Shown: positions 1-7,982, counted from the first letter of the stretch. The stretch is DNA of 40,939 bases from Gloeocapsa sp. PCC 73106 (GCF_000332035.1 NZ_ALVY01000197.1:1-40939), one strand, 5' to 3'. Program-made: numbers and translations. Notes: generated by a model from the letters alone, not told the origin.

Positions 1-431
1 GGTACGGGTTATACAGTGGGAAGTCCTAATGCGGCAACGGGTACGATTACTAATGATGACGTAACGATCGCCCCTACTATTAGCGTCAGAGTATCTCCCA
101 CGAGCGTCACCGAGAATGGCAGTTTCAACCTCGTTTATACTTTTACTCGTACAGGTAGTACTAGCAGCGCCCTGAGTAATGTGAATTTAAGCATTGGGGG
201 TACAGCAACCTTTAATAGCGATTACACCCAGACGGGAGCGAGCTCCTTTAATACTACTACAGGAAGAGTCAACTTTGCTGCAGGTTCGGCTACAGCCATC
301 GTAACAGTTGATCCTAGAGGAGACACGACGGTAGAGCCCAATGAAACAGCGATTCTTACCCTAGCGACTGGTACGGGTTATACAGTGGGAAGTCCTAATG
401 CGGCAACGGGTACGATTACTAATGATGACGT
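1..431 (+). repeat. 62-bp exact direct repeat within the Calx-beta gene
   Basis: Bases 1-62 and 370-431 are identical, giving a period of 369 bp (123 codons). The repeat encodes the closing strand of the Calx-beta module. Identity at synonymous sites points to recent duplication or gene conversion between modules. The array may continue upstream of the window. Confidence 0.9.
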
Positions 432-645
432 TAGTGCCAATCAAAATATCTTAACTCTAGGAGGCTTGAGCTTCAATTCTCAGAATGAAGATAGGCTAGA
501 TATTCCTGAGTTGTCTATGTCCGATAATATTCCTTTAGGTTTAAATACTGTTGTCACAGATGCGTTAACGTCAATAGCTAGTTTTGACAGGGATGCGTTA
601 GTGAATAACCAGGATTTGGAGTTAACAACCGTTGGTAAAATCTAA
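1..645 (+). CDS. Calx-beta repeat protein, C-terminal part (5' end outside window)
   Basis: The frame is open from the first base, so only the last ~215 residues of a larger protein are present. The GTG at base 16 lies inside a repeat and is not a start. The visible part is one complete Calx-beta type module of about 123 residues, bounded by two copies of the segment GTGYTVGSPNAATGTITNDD, plus a ~70-residue tail. Acidic, Ser/Thr/Gly-rich beta-strand modules ending in TNDD are typical of Calx-beta domains in large cyanobacterial surface or secreted proteins, where they bind calcium or mediate adhesion. The tail (LTLGGLSFNSQ...) has no transmembrane segment or recognised anchor. The family call is good; the cellular role is inference. 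A relic of the same repeat lies at 15907-15987. Confidence 0.8.
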   Translation, partial: GTGYTVGSPNAATGTITNDDVTIAPTISVRVSPTSVTENGSFNLVYTFTRTGSTSSALSNVNLSIGGTATFNSDYTQTGASSFNTTTGRVNFAAGSATAIVTVDPRGDTTVEPNETAILTLATGTGYTVGSPNAATGTITNDDVSANQNILTLGGLSFNSQNEDRLDIPELSMSDNIPLGLNTVVTDALTSIASFDRDALVNNQDLELTTVGKI

Positions 646-681
646 TTAACTCTTATCTTAAGGTGTGAGCTTGCATACCCC

Positions 682-723
682 CGTTAAATTTCTCCTTTGA
701 AAAAAAACTCACAGAAATTAACG
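682..723 (+). terminator. Stem-loop downstream of Calx-beta gene
   Basis: CGTTAAATTTCT (682-693) pairs with AGAAATTAACG (713-723), leaving one bulged A and a 19-nt A-rich loop. It lies 37 bp after the stop codon. No T-tract follows on the plus strand, so it could be a processing or stability hairpin rather than a classical intrinsic terminator. Confidence 0.45.
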
Positions 724-853
724 AAGAATGTAAGCGAACCTAGCATTTAGAATTCAGACTGTCAAAGCAGTGCGACCCAGGATAAGAGTCTATCTTTCCC
801 CTTCAAGGTGCGCGAGTGCGCTATACGTTATCTTTTAGCTTTTATGAAAGAGC

Positions 854-923
854 AAAAAAGCTTTGTCCAATATCTCTATATAAGTATACAAACATAGAGA
901 CGTATGGGCGAACTTGCCCTAAC
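854..923 (-). ncRNA. Putative structured small RNA, left flank
   Basis: A transcript from the outward promoter would start near G923 on the minus strand. It would contain stem GGGC/GCCC (919-916 with 909-906), then TCTCTAT/ATAGAGA (900-894 with 879-873), then a T-rich run near 860-854. The right flank has an equivalent arrangement behind its own promoter. The 3' end is uncertain because the T-run is not directly behind a stem. Existence of the RNA is inference from promoter and structure. Confidence 0.4.
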
Positions 924-929
924 AATTAA

Positions 930-958
930 ATTATAACATAAAAAAAAGCAAGTGTCAA
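930..958 (-). promoter_or_regulatory. Outward-facing sigma70-type promoter, left flank
   Basis: On the minus strand TTGACA (958-953) and TATAAT (935-930) are separated by exactly 17 nt, a full consensus match to a housekeeping promoter. It points away from the cassette towards the Calx-beta gene end. The right flank carries the same element, so conservation supports function. Confidence 0.65.
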
Positions 959-985
959 GATAGGGTAATATTGCGGGAAAGGGAA

Positions 986-1007
986 AAGGTTAAATTGTCA
1001 TAACCTT
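986..1007. repeat. Inner hairpin, left copy (loop AATTGTCA)
   Basis: AAGGTTA (986-992) and TAACCTT (1001-1007) form a perfect 7-bp stem around an 8-nt loop. The right copy at 7712-7733 has stem AAGTTTA/TAAACTT with the same loop in reverse complement. The one stem difference is matched by a compensating change, so pairing is preserved. A third copy is at 8549-8570. Confidence 0.65.
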
Positions 1008-1025
1008 AATGTGTACTGCTATATT
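995..1025 (+). promoter_or_regulatory. Possible promoter of the two-gene cassette
   Basis: TTGTCA (995-1000), lying in the loop of the inner hairpin, is followed after 19 nt by TATATT (1020-1025), about 35 bp before the ATG of the 984-aa gene. The long spacer makes this a moderate candidate. If used, the hairpin at 986-1007 overlaps the -35 site and could affect expression. Confidence 0.35.
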
Positions 1026-1060
1026 AAGTAGAGGCGATCGCTACAAGAGCAAAAATTATC

Positions 1061-4015
1061 ATGAGCAATCAGTTAACAGAAGATAGTAACTACTCTGAAC
1101 ATATTTTCCTAAATTATAATGACCTGTTAGAAAAGATTATCGCTGCACTCAGAGGGGAGAATCAGCTATTTAAACTCTCAGACGATCGCCGACGCTTGAT
1201 CATTTCTATTGATAGTCTAGCTACTCAGATCGCTTCTCTCAACCCCAATAGCCCCCTGTTACAAGCAGAATATCACGCTCGTGTCGCTTCGGTTAATTTT
1301 AGCCCTGAATTTCGCGATCGCTTTCCCAACTCTATTCAAAACATTACAGCACTGTTGACTTCTAAGTTGGATAACTATCTTACTAGTCAACATTTTACTC
1401 TCAACGAACTTCTAAATAGTTTACTGGATTTTCGTAATTCAGGCTATTCTTTTCCTGAACAACCTAACCTCGCTCAAGAACGCTTAGAAATTCAACCCCA
1501 ACCTAAGGGGAGTACCTCGGCTTTAAAACTCCATAAACTCACTATTTCTGTTCTCAATTTAAACACATTTGAGCAGAATTTAACAGAGGGTTTGCAAAAT
1601 TATTTAGCTGACTATTTAGATGAAGAAGAGGAGCTAAAAAGAATACTCGAGGAGAAAAAAGACTTTCCTTATCTCAAAACCTTAGTCGATACAGAAGTAT
1701 TAGGACAACTCAAAAAAGAAGCTTGTCTTAAATATTTAGAATATATCTCTAGTAATATATCCGAGTCAAAATATCCAAAAATTATCTACTTAAAAGATTT
1801 AATCCGTAGACTATCTTTACTTAAACAATACTTTAACAGAACAGATGTTCCAGATGATTATTATCTCATAAGTTACCAGGGTCATCAGATTGACCTGAGG
1901 TTTTCTCTCGCTCAAGCTAATGCTTTTGATGCTTTACCTATTATTCCCATAGTTTCGGGTTATTTGGGGGAAACTATTGATACCCAAGGAGATAATCGCG
2001 AGTTTATTTTTGGCTTGAAACTAAAACTCAATGGCAAGATAGAAAAGTATAAGGGTAAATCAGTTTTAACCTATAATCTTGATTTACTAAATCCTGATAG
2101 CAAGATACATCAAGAAGAAAGTAGCAATTCGGAAAAACAAGAATTCTTTTATAAAAAAGTTTGGCACCGTTTTTGTCTTTATTTTTTTGCGATCGCTTCT
2201 CGTTGTGAACCCGGAAATCCTGACTATCGGATTGAGCAAGAACTAGATTACGACCCTGTGTCAGCTTTTAATAGATGCTTCGAGATTTTAAAAGGAAATG
2301 ATGATCAGCAAAAGCGCAATTTACTCAAAACTTTTAGTCAAGCACTCTTAACCCCAAAATTTCAAATAGAACAGAAAATTACTGACTTAACTAAATTACT
2401 CAAAGAATTTCTTAAACAAGAAACCAAACTCCAACTTAAAGAATATCCCCTACACATAGAAATCCAAAGAGGAATTATCACAACCGATACCGATACTATT
2501 CTTCACCAGGAAAGCTTCTTAAAAAATCCTCAAGCTAAACAAAACCTCCGCTATATTAGTATAGACGAAGCAACTATTAATAGTGAAGCGTTATGTCAGT
2601 TCAGAGCTAAAGTGACCATAGAAGACATTCGCTATCATCGTACTAATCAACATCAAACTTTTACTATGTCCTATGATTTAAGCGATATACCAACTTTATT
2701 GGTGCTGTTTGGACCTAGAAATGATATTGTTAGGGGTGCCTATAATAATGATTTTAAAAAATACAAGTTACTTAACTTTCCCTACGACAGTAAACCAGAT
2801 GTAAACTTTAACTACTATTTTACTTTTGCTCTCCTCTGTTATCTCTGTCTAAAAATTATCACTGATCGTCTTAATGTGCGTCTGTTTATTCCTATCTTAA
2901 GACTCCATCTTCAGGGTAAACCAGGAAGTAGTCAAAGCACTTCTAATTTAGAGAGTAAAATTGCTGACTACTCTAAAGTATTAGCCCACTTATTGGGGAT
3001 GGATCATCTAGCTAATTCCCAAGGTTTAGATGTGAGTAACCCTAAAAATTATAAAACTATAAATGCTTTTAGTTCTCTCTATTCGGTTATTCCCAAAAAT
3101 TTTAGCTTTGCTAATCCTGCTGACACTCCCACTCTCGATAAAGCAGCTATTATAGTCGTCAGTAGTGGTGAGTGCGATGCTAAAAAAGGAAATAGCGATC
3201 GCTCTACTCGTATCGCCAATCTTATTGCTGAAGTGATCACTATAGATTTACTTCCTTCAAAAGCAGTGCAAATTCAAACTCATAAATGCTTAAGTGCTAA
3301 TTACACCAATCAACAACTCTATCGCGAACCTACTATTATCCTCGATACCGTCAGCAGTCTCTATCACCAAGGTTATCGCCATATTCTTTATCTAGCTAAA
3401 ACTCCCTATACCAGTAGTCTCCATCTGAGCAAGTCGGAAGCTTCTGACAACCTCTTTTTTCTCTCGGTAGAGTTAATTAAATATCTCCATCAAGATTATC
3501 AAGATTTGCATCTCTATCCTCTCTTTTTTGAACAATACTATGTCCGCAAACTCTCCACGGGTGAATTACCTCTATCTCTTTCTCTTCAAGATACTCGTCA
3601 ATTGCAAGAATTATTACACGACCCTAGTCAAAGAGCTGTTGTCTTTTTCAATTTATTTAATGGCATTACGGTTAGGACAGGAGAAGATACTTTCTATAAC
3701 GGCGTTATTTCCTATGCGACTTTAGTGGGTATCTATAAAGATATACTCGATGACCAAGCCATTCGTCAAAATCTGATCTACAACGAAGGAATGAAAAATG
3801 ATTTACTTCAGTATCTCACTCTCTATCACTTCTCTCGTTACGAAAAAAGTGGCAGTACAAATAACCCCATCAGCCTCAAATTAAATCCCTATCAACAGAT
3901 TATTGGGGATTTTTCAGTCTCTAAACGCTCTCTGTGCAAACACCCTCAAAATCAAGCCGATTTCCATCTTCTGGCTTTTTTAACCGAAGTGCGTCGCGCT
4001 CTACCCAAAAAATAG
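1061..4015 (+). CDS. Unknown 984-aa protein, first gene of inverted-repeat-flanked pair
   Basis: I do not recognise this protein. It is soluble: no signal peptide or membrane helix. The first ~260 residues are mostly charged helical sequence (an EEEELKRILEEKK stretch near residue 190), followed by mixed alpha/beta sequence. The C-terminal third (about 695-900) alternates hydrophobic strands and helices: AAIIVVSSGE, YRHILYLAK, LHLYPLFFEQYYVRKL and AVVFFNLFNG. That order of strands, with a basic aromatic YYVRKL segment, loosely recalls PIWI-type RNase H folds, but I see no catalytic tetrad and treat this only as a hypothesis. The gene ends 10 bp before the helicase gene, so they are probably one operon. 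It contains several HIP1 octamers, so it has long been in cyanobacteria. The ribosome binding site is weak. Confidence 0.85.
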   Translation: MSNQLTEDSNYSEHIFLNYNDLLEKIIAALRGENQLFKLSDDRRRLIISIDSLATQIASLNPNSPLLQAEYHARVASVNFSPEFRDRFPNSIQNITALLTSKLDNYLTSQHFTLNELLNSLLDFRNSGYSFPEQPNLAQERLEIQPQPKGSTSALKLHKLTISVLNLNTFEQNLTEGLQNYLADYLDEEEELKRILEEKKDFPYLKTLVDTEVLGQLKKEACLKYLEYISSNISESKYPKIIYLKDLIRRLSLLKQYFNRTDVPDDYYLISYQGHQIDLRFSLAQANAFDALPIIPIVSGYLGETIDTQGDNREFIFGLKLKLNGKIEKYKGKSVLTYNLDLLNPDSKIHQEESSNSEKQEFFYKKVWHRFCLYFFAIASRCEPGNPDYRIEQELDYDPVSAFNRCFEILKGNDDQQKRNLLKTFSQALLTPKFQIEQKITDLTKLLKEFLKQETKLQLKEYPLHIEIQRGIITTDTDTILHQESFLKNPQAKQNLRYISIDEATINSEALCQFRAKVTIEDIRYHRTNQHQTFTMSYDLSDIPTLLVLFGPRNDIVRGAYNNDFKKYKLLNFPYDSKPDVNFNYYFTFALLCYLCLKIITDRLNVRLFIPILRLHLQGKPGSSQSTSNLESKIADYSKVLAHLLGMDHLANSQGLDVSNPKNYKTINAFSSLYSVIPKNFSFANPADTPTLDKAAIIVVSSGECDAKKGNSDRSTRIANLIAEVITIDLLPSKAVQIQTHKCLSANYTNQQLYREPTIILDTVSSLYHQGYRHILYLAKTPYTSSLHLSKSEASDNLFFLSVELIKYLHQDYQDLHLYPLFFEQYYVRKLSTGELPLSLSLQDTRQLQELLHDPSQRAVVFFNLFNGITVRTGEDTFYNGVISYATLVGIYKDILDDQAIRQNLIYNEGMKNDLLQYLTLYHFSRYEKSGSTNNPISLKLNPYQQIIGDFSVSKRSLCKHPQNQADFHLLAFLTEVRRALPKK

Positions 4016-4025
4016 GTCCTAAAAA

Positions 4026-7000
4026 ATGAATCAATCTCTACCTGGATTAGAAGAACAACAGGGTCGACTCTTCGAAGTTGGCTTTAATATTGGTATCCTT
4101 GCTTACTTTCGTCGCGAACAAATTGGTCAAAGTTGGCTTGATTTCTACCTTCAGGACTTGGAACAACTGAAATTTCAGCGCATCTTAGACAGGTTAGTAG
4201 AGTGTTCTGGTGTGACTAGTACAACCAACAAAAAAATAATCACGCAATGGAGTGAGTTGACTTTGCTACGTGGTTTTTTGGGAGGATTAAACTTTATTCG
4301 AGAATACATCCAATCTCTAGACTGGAAAAGAGTTACATCTATAACTGTAGTTTACTATCAGTGTAGCTTTATTAACGAAAATAGCATAAATACACATAAT
4401 AAACCCGATTATGAAATTTTACCTCAATTTGCCAATCTTGTCAAGAATTTGCCCAAAGAATCCCTGAATAACTATATTGAACTGTATCAAAAGAAGGGAG
4501 AATTTTTACAAGCAGACACCTTAATTTGGTTGCAATACGAAGGAAAATATCGTTTATTAGTAGTAGATATGTCCAACTTTTCCGTAGATGCTACTCAAGG
4601 CTCAGCCGATTTAGAATTTGTGGAATTGATTAAGAGACAATTAATTCAGGAAATCAATTATTTAAAGTCAAGAAGCATCTTTAGTCGTTTACAGATTGAC
4701 ACAGGAGAAACAGAAGATTTAGGCTACGCTTTTGCAACGGGGGTGAAGCACTATTTTGCCGCTTTTAGTGAACAGAATAAAAACAAAGAAAGCGTAAAAC
4801 TAATTCAAGCGGGAAGTTACGCTTACAGCTTTTATCAGTTTCTTCTGCGTCAAGGGATGATTAGTGCAGAAACAGAATTAATTATCAATGCTATTGGCTA
4901 CAGCAATCGGGGTATAAGCGCTTTAAACGTAACTCAGCAAAATATCGAGTTAATCAAAAACTGTTATGAAATTTATCGCCATCCATCTCCCAAACAAGAA
5001 TTTAAAGAAGCTAGAAACAAGGTATTTGACCTAATTAAACGTCAAGTCGATAAAAGCTTTGATCAGGGGAAACAATTCGTAGACTCTTTACTCGCGGTGA
5101 GGGATAAAAGCCAACAAGTTATTACTCATCAAGAAACACTAACTGACTTTGCCAACACAGCAGGTACTATAGATCTTGAGTTGGCACAAAACTTGAATCT
5201 TAGCCCTGATTTATCTCTCCGAGACGCTCACGCTAAACTCATTACGCGAGCTTTGGAGAGTCAGGAAACCTATCTATTTTTAACGGGAAATCCAGGTATA
5301 GGTAAAACCACAGCCATTGTAGAATTTCTGAATGAGCATCTGGACGAAGGATTTCTTTTCCTCTATATTAGTCCGCGTATTCAAGTTAACCTAGACATCA
5401 TCGAGAAATTTAAAGATAAAGATAAACTTCGCGATCGCCGTTTATTTTGTCTCACTACCAACAGTCACGTTTTAAAAGATCATGGAAATTTTCAATACCA
5501 AAATGTAGTTAGTTATTTAGCCGAAGCTTACCCCGAGGAATTTACGAAAAAATCCGTTAAATTCGTCAAGTTAGAGGAAACCAAAGACACCTACTTTGAT
5601 CATTATTCCTCTATAGATCGTCACACCGAAGATACCCTGAGGATCAAAAAACAACCCTCAAGAACCGTATTAGGGAGTATCTCCAGCGCTATTTACACTT
5701 TAATCGAGGGGGAAATCTCCAACCAAATCGTGGCGACTGTTTCCTTACAAGCTTTAAAGAAAACTCGCAATGGAGATACCCTGAAAAATCTAGAAACTAT
5801 TTTCCAAGGTGCTTATAATTCCAGTCGCAACGAAGTTATTCCCCAGTGTATGCAGGAGATATCCCGACGGATCAAACATGTATTTATTATGATTGATGAA
5901 ATTACCGGAAGTGAAAGCGGGGTAGAATTTCTCCATGGCTTAAAAAGCTTTTGCCATAAGTATCAATTATCCGACCCTCGACATGGCTTTAATACTAAAA
6001 TTATTGTCGCTGACGCTTCTATAGTAGATTCTAAAGTTATTGAACAACATCTCAGCAATAGAACTCCCGAACCAGATAAAATTTTCTTTAGAAAAGCCAC
6101 ATCTAATCCTCCTGCTTTGACTCAAGATACTTTTACATTTCTGAAACAATCAGCTAGAGTGATTAACGCTAATTCTTATCCAGCACAAAGCCTAAAGATT
6201 AGTTATAAGGTTTTGCTCGACGCTAAAGAGTTTGATCCTAAAAGCGATCGCTTAAAGGAAGATAAAAATAATTTAGCTAGCAATTTAGAACGAACTATTC
6301 TCAGCGATCTTGATTCTCTCTGGGAACAACCAGGACAAATCCTGCTCTATATTCAAAATAAGCAGAAACTGCAAACCCTGCTAGAAAAGCTAGAAAAACA
6401 ACTCGGGAAAACTTTAGAAAGAAATGAAGACTATCTCGAAATTAAGTCTAATCTCTCTGAGCAAGATAAACTAGATGTACATAAGTATAAAAGCAACCCA
6501 AATTTAAAACTGATCTTAATGACGTCATCAGGAAGTAGAGGGCTTTCTTTTCCTTACGTTAAACATATTCTTGTAGATATACCAGGATTTCAAGTGGAGC
6601 AAAACCTGATGGAGATCCTTCAGGTAATTTATCGAGGTAGAGGAGACGAAAATATAGACAAGGAAACTAAGCAACTTATTTTTTATCTGGCCCAAAAAGT
6701 TATTTATTATCCCGACAGCGATCTACTAGAATTAGCTCGCCAAGAAGCTATTCTCAATATTCTCAATACCCTGCTCCTGGTTAAACTTTCCATGCTCACC
6801 CGCATTAAAGGTTCAGGAAATTTGGGAGACCAGAAGTTACTGATCATTCCTATAGGCGGTAAAGCGATTACCTCTACAGGTGTAGATTTTTCTAATAAAC
6901 TTAACAACCTACTCGAATTACTAGCTCAAGAACATCGTCTTAATCCCGAGAAAGTTATTCTCAAATCTACCAGAGAAAAGCTCGAAAATATCTTAGATAG

Positions 7001-7685
7001 AGCCAAGTTTTCTCTAGGAAAAACAAAGCAAGATTTAGATTATGATTCTTATTTAAGTCGTCTCCCAACTTTTCACGAGCAATTCTCTCTCGCTATCAAT
7101 CAGGGATTGGACCAACTGTTAGATTTTGGTAAACTAGAACGGAGTTATTTAGCTGGTAGTTTAATTATCGTTCCCACGGAAAATAAAAGACTAAGTACCA
7201 ACTATCTACTCAGCTTAATAGAAATTCTCAAGACGAACTCCAAAGAGTTATTAACTGCTCTCTATGGTATTAAAAATAGTCTGGAATACCATAATAATTT
7301 GCGCTATGCCACTGGAGAAGCCATTGATTTAATCAAAGAAATTGACCAGGAAACCGAGAGAAGTTTACAATTGGTAGAAAATAGTCAATACCCGGACCAA
7401 TACTACGCTTTTCCTCTCTTTACCCTGTTAAATTTGCCTCTACTGCAAGAATATTTAGCACAAGAGTTGGCAGCAGATGACAACTTTAAAAACATATTAG
7501 AATGTTATATAAATTGTCTTTATCCTGCTTATAATTTATTACCAATTGGTTCTAAATATGAAGATTTCCCCTTTATTTTATTTAGAAGTTATAGCTTGGA
7601 ACAAAGACGCCAACAGGTCTTTAGTAAGCAATATTTGTTTAATTCATCGGAACTAAATATTGTGAATTTAATTCTCTCTCATTAG
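4026..7685 (+). CDS. Large SF2-like helicase protein (1219 aa), second gene of flanked pair
   Basis: A Walker A motif GNPGIGKTT (421-429), a Walker B IMIDE (about 621-625) followed by an ADAS segment where SF2 enzymes have motif III, a motif V-like TSSGSRGLSFP, and motif VI-like QVIYRGRGD (866-874) support a nucleic-acid-dependent ATPase or helicase core at about 400-900. The N-terminal 350 residues contain D164 and then LLVVDMS (178-184), a spacing that resembles PD-(D/E)XK nucleases but without the expected lysine; it may be an inactive or divergent nuclease-like domain. The C-terminal 300 residues are helical and unrecognised. It is probably co-transcribed with the preceding 984-aa gene. 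It could act in defence, element maintenance or DNA processing; the sequence does not decide. Confidence 0.85.
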   Translation: MNQSLPGLEEQQGRLFEVGFNIGILAYFRREQIGQSWLDFYLQDLEQLKFQRILDRLVECSGVTSTTNKKIITQWSELTLLRGFLGGLNFIREYIQSLDWKRVTSITVVYYQCSFINENSINTHNKPDYEILPQFANLVKNLPKESLNNYIELYQKKGEFLQADTLIWLQYEGKYRLLVVDMSNFSVDATQGSADLEFVELIKRQLIQEINYLKSRSIFSRLQIDTGETEDLGYAFATGVKHYFAAFSEQNKNKESVKLIQAGSYAYSFYQFLLRQGMISAETELIINAIGYSNRGISALNVTQQNIELIKNCYEIYRHPSPKQEFKEARNKVFDLIKRQVDKSFDQGKQFVDSLLAVRDKSQQVITHQETLTDFANTAGTIDLELAQNLNLSPDLSLRDAHAKLITRALESQETYLFLTGNPGIGKTTAIVEFLNEHLDEGFLFLYISPRIQVNLDIIEKFKDKDKLRDRRLFCLTTNSHVLKDHGNFQYQNVVSYLAEAYPEEFTKKSVKFVKLEETKDTYFDHYSSIDRHTEDTLRIKKQPSRTVLGSISSAIYTLIEGEISNQIVATVSLQALKKTRNGDTLKNLETIFQGAYNSSRNEVIPQCMQEISRRIKHVFIMIDEITGSESGVEFLHGLKSFCHKYQLSDPRHGFNTKIIVADASIVDSKVIEQHLSNRTPEPDKIFFRKATSNPPALTQDTFTFLKQSARVINANSYPAQSLKISYKVLLDAKEFDPKSDRLKEDKNNLASNLERTILSDLDSLWEQPGQILLYIQNKQKLQTLLEKLEKQLGKTLERNEDYLEIKSNLSEQDKLDVHKYKSNPNLKLILMTSSGSRGLSFPYVKHILVDIPGFQVEQNLMEILQVIYRGRGDENIDKETKQLIFYLAQKVIYYPDSDLLELARQEAILNILNTLLLVKLSMLTRIKGSGNLGDQKLLIIPIGGKAITSTGVDFSNKLNNLLELLAQEHRLNPEKVILKSTREKLENILDRAKFSLGKTKQDLDYDSYLSRLPTFHEQFSLAINQGLDQLLDFGKLERSYLAGSLIIVPTENKRLSTNYLLSLIEILKTNSKELLTALYGIKNSLEYHNNLRYATGEAIDLIKEIDQETERSLQLVENSQYPDQYYAFPLFTLLNLPLLQEYLAQELAADDNFKNILECYINCLYPAYNLLPIGSKYEDFPFILFRSYSLEQRRQQVFSKQYLFNSSELNIVNLILSH

Positions 7686-7711
7686 GGTAGCGTAGTATTG
7701 CAGTACGGATT

Positions 7712-7733
7712 AAGTTTATGACAATTTAAACTT
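7712..7733. repeat. Inner hairpin, right copy (loop TGACAATT)
   Basis: AAGTTTA (7712-7718) and TAAACTT (7727-7733) form a perfect 7-bp stem with an 8-nt loop. Relative to the left copy one stem pair has changed on both sides, retaining pairing. Confidence 0.65.
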
Positions 7734-7780
7734 TAAAGGGGAAAGGGTAAAAATCTACCTTGTCTACCTTGCTTATCCTA

Positions 7781-7809
7781 TTGACACTCGCTTTTTTTTA
7801 TGTTATCAT
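7781..7809 (+). promoter_or_regulatory. Outward-facing sigma70-type promoter, right flank
   Basis: TTGACA (7781-7786) and TATCAT (7804-7809) are 17 nt apart, the same geometry as the left arm. It points rightward into a non-coding segment that ends in a terminator before rsmD, whose gene runs on the opposite strand. A promoter with no protein gene before the terminator suggests an RNA product. Confidence 0.6.
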
Positions 7810-7815
7810 ATGTTT

Positions 7816-7943
7816 GTTAGCGGGACTTCGCCTGTACATCTCTATATTTGTTTACTAACATAGATATGCACCTGCATACTTAGCATTATAAATATTATAG
7901 CCTAAACGAAAAAGTTTATCAAGGGTTTTTGGACCCTCTTTTT
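7816..7943 (+). ncRNA. Putative ~128-nt structured small RNA, right flank
   Basis: Expected start is near G7816. The predicted transcript has a short stem around GCGG/TCGC, a hairpin CATCTCTAT/ATAGATATG (7837-7845 with 7860-7868, one mismatch), a small stem TAAAC/GTTTA with loop GAAAAA, and a final terminator. The first two hairpins correspond to those in the left flank. No open frame of note lies inside. The RNA is inferred from promoter, structure and terminator; the function is unknown, and a link to the adjacent helicase operon is inference. Confidence 0.45.
7921..7943 (+). terminator. Intrinsic terminator
   Basis: AGGGT (7922-7926) pairs with ACCCT (7933-7937) around TTTTGG, followed by CTTTTT. 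It would end transcription from the right-flank promoter. On the minus strand the same stem lies downstream of rsmD and may also help there. Confidence 0.6.
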
Positions 7944-7982
7944 CTCTACCTTTTTAAGGTGATAGGTTAAACCTCTCTCCCT

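Larger units (their letters stand above)
868..1019 (-). repeat. Left inverted flank of the two-gene cassette
   Basis: Read on the minus strand from 1019 outward, this matches the plus strand from ~7699 to ~7868. There are two conserved blocks. The inner block (about 983-1019) has GCAGTAC, ATTAAG, then a hairpin with loop TGACAATT. The outer block (about 871-958) has TTGACACT, GC followed by eight Ts and ATGTTAT, a small GC stem and TCTCTAT. The spacer between the blocks differs in length and sequence. The matching arm is at 7699-7868, so the two genes sit between inverted repeats. No clean target duplication is visible outside the arms. Confidence 0.75.
646..1060. other. 415-bp intergenic region, no protein gene seen
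   Basis: This gap holds, in order: a stem-loop behind the Calx-beta gene (682-723); an unassigned stretch around 724-850 with GC-rich bits such as GTGCGCGAGTGCGC; a structured non-coding segment read leftward from an outward promoter; and the left inverted flank of the two-gene cassette ending near 1019. I see no convincing small open frame. The remaining ~40 bp is the leader of the 984-aa gene and includes a HIP1 site. Confidence 0.6.
7699..7868 (+). repeat. Right inverted flank of the two-gene cassette
   Basis: This is the partner of the left arm at 868-1019. The inner block begins 14 bp after the helicase stop codon (GCAGTAC, ATTAAG, hairpin with loop TGACAATT). After a purine-rich spacer about 20 bp longer than on the left come TTGACACT, GC plus eight Ts, ATGTTAT, the GC-rich stem and the TCTCTAT hairpin (7837-7868). 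Conservation of discrete blocks across variable spacers suggests selection on the blocks. Confidence 0.75.

Noticed and set aside
3528-3725. 65-aa frame inside the 984-aa gene, and other antisense or out-of-frame short frames across the window
   Set aside because: They lie inside well-supported genes, lack ribosome binding sites and have no family features.
868-7868. Classical transposon interpretation of the flanked pair
   Set aside because: No transposase, integrase or target duplication was found, so only a cassette with inverted flanks is claimed.
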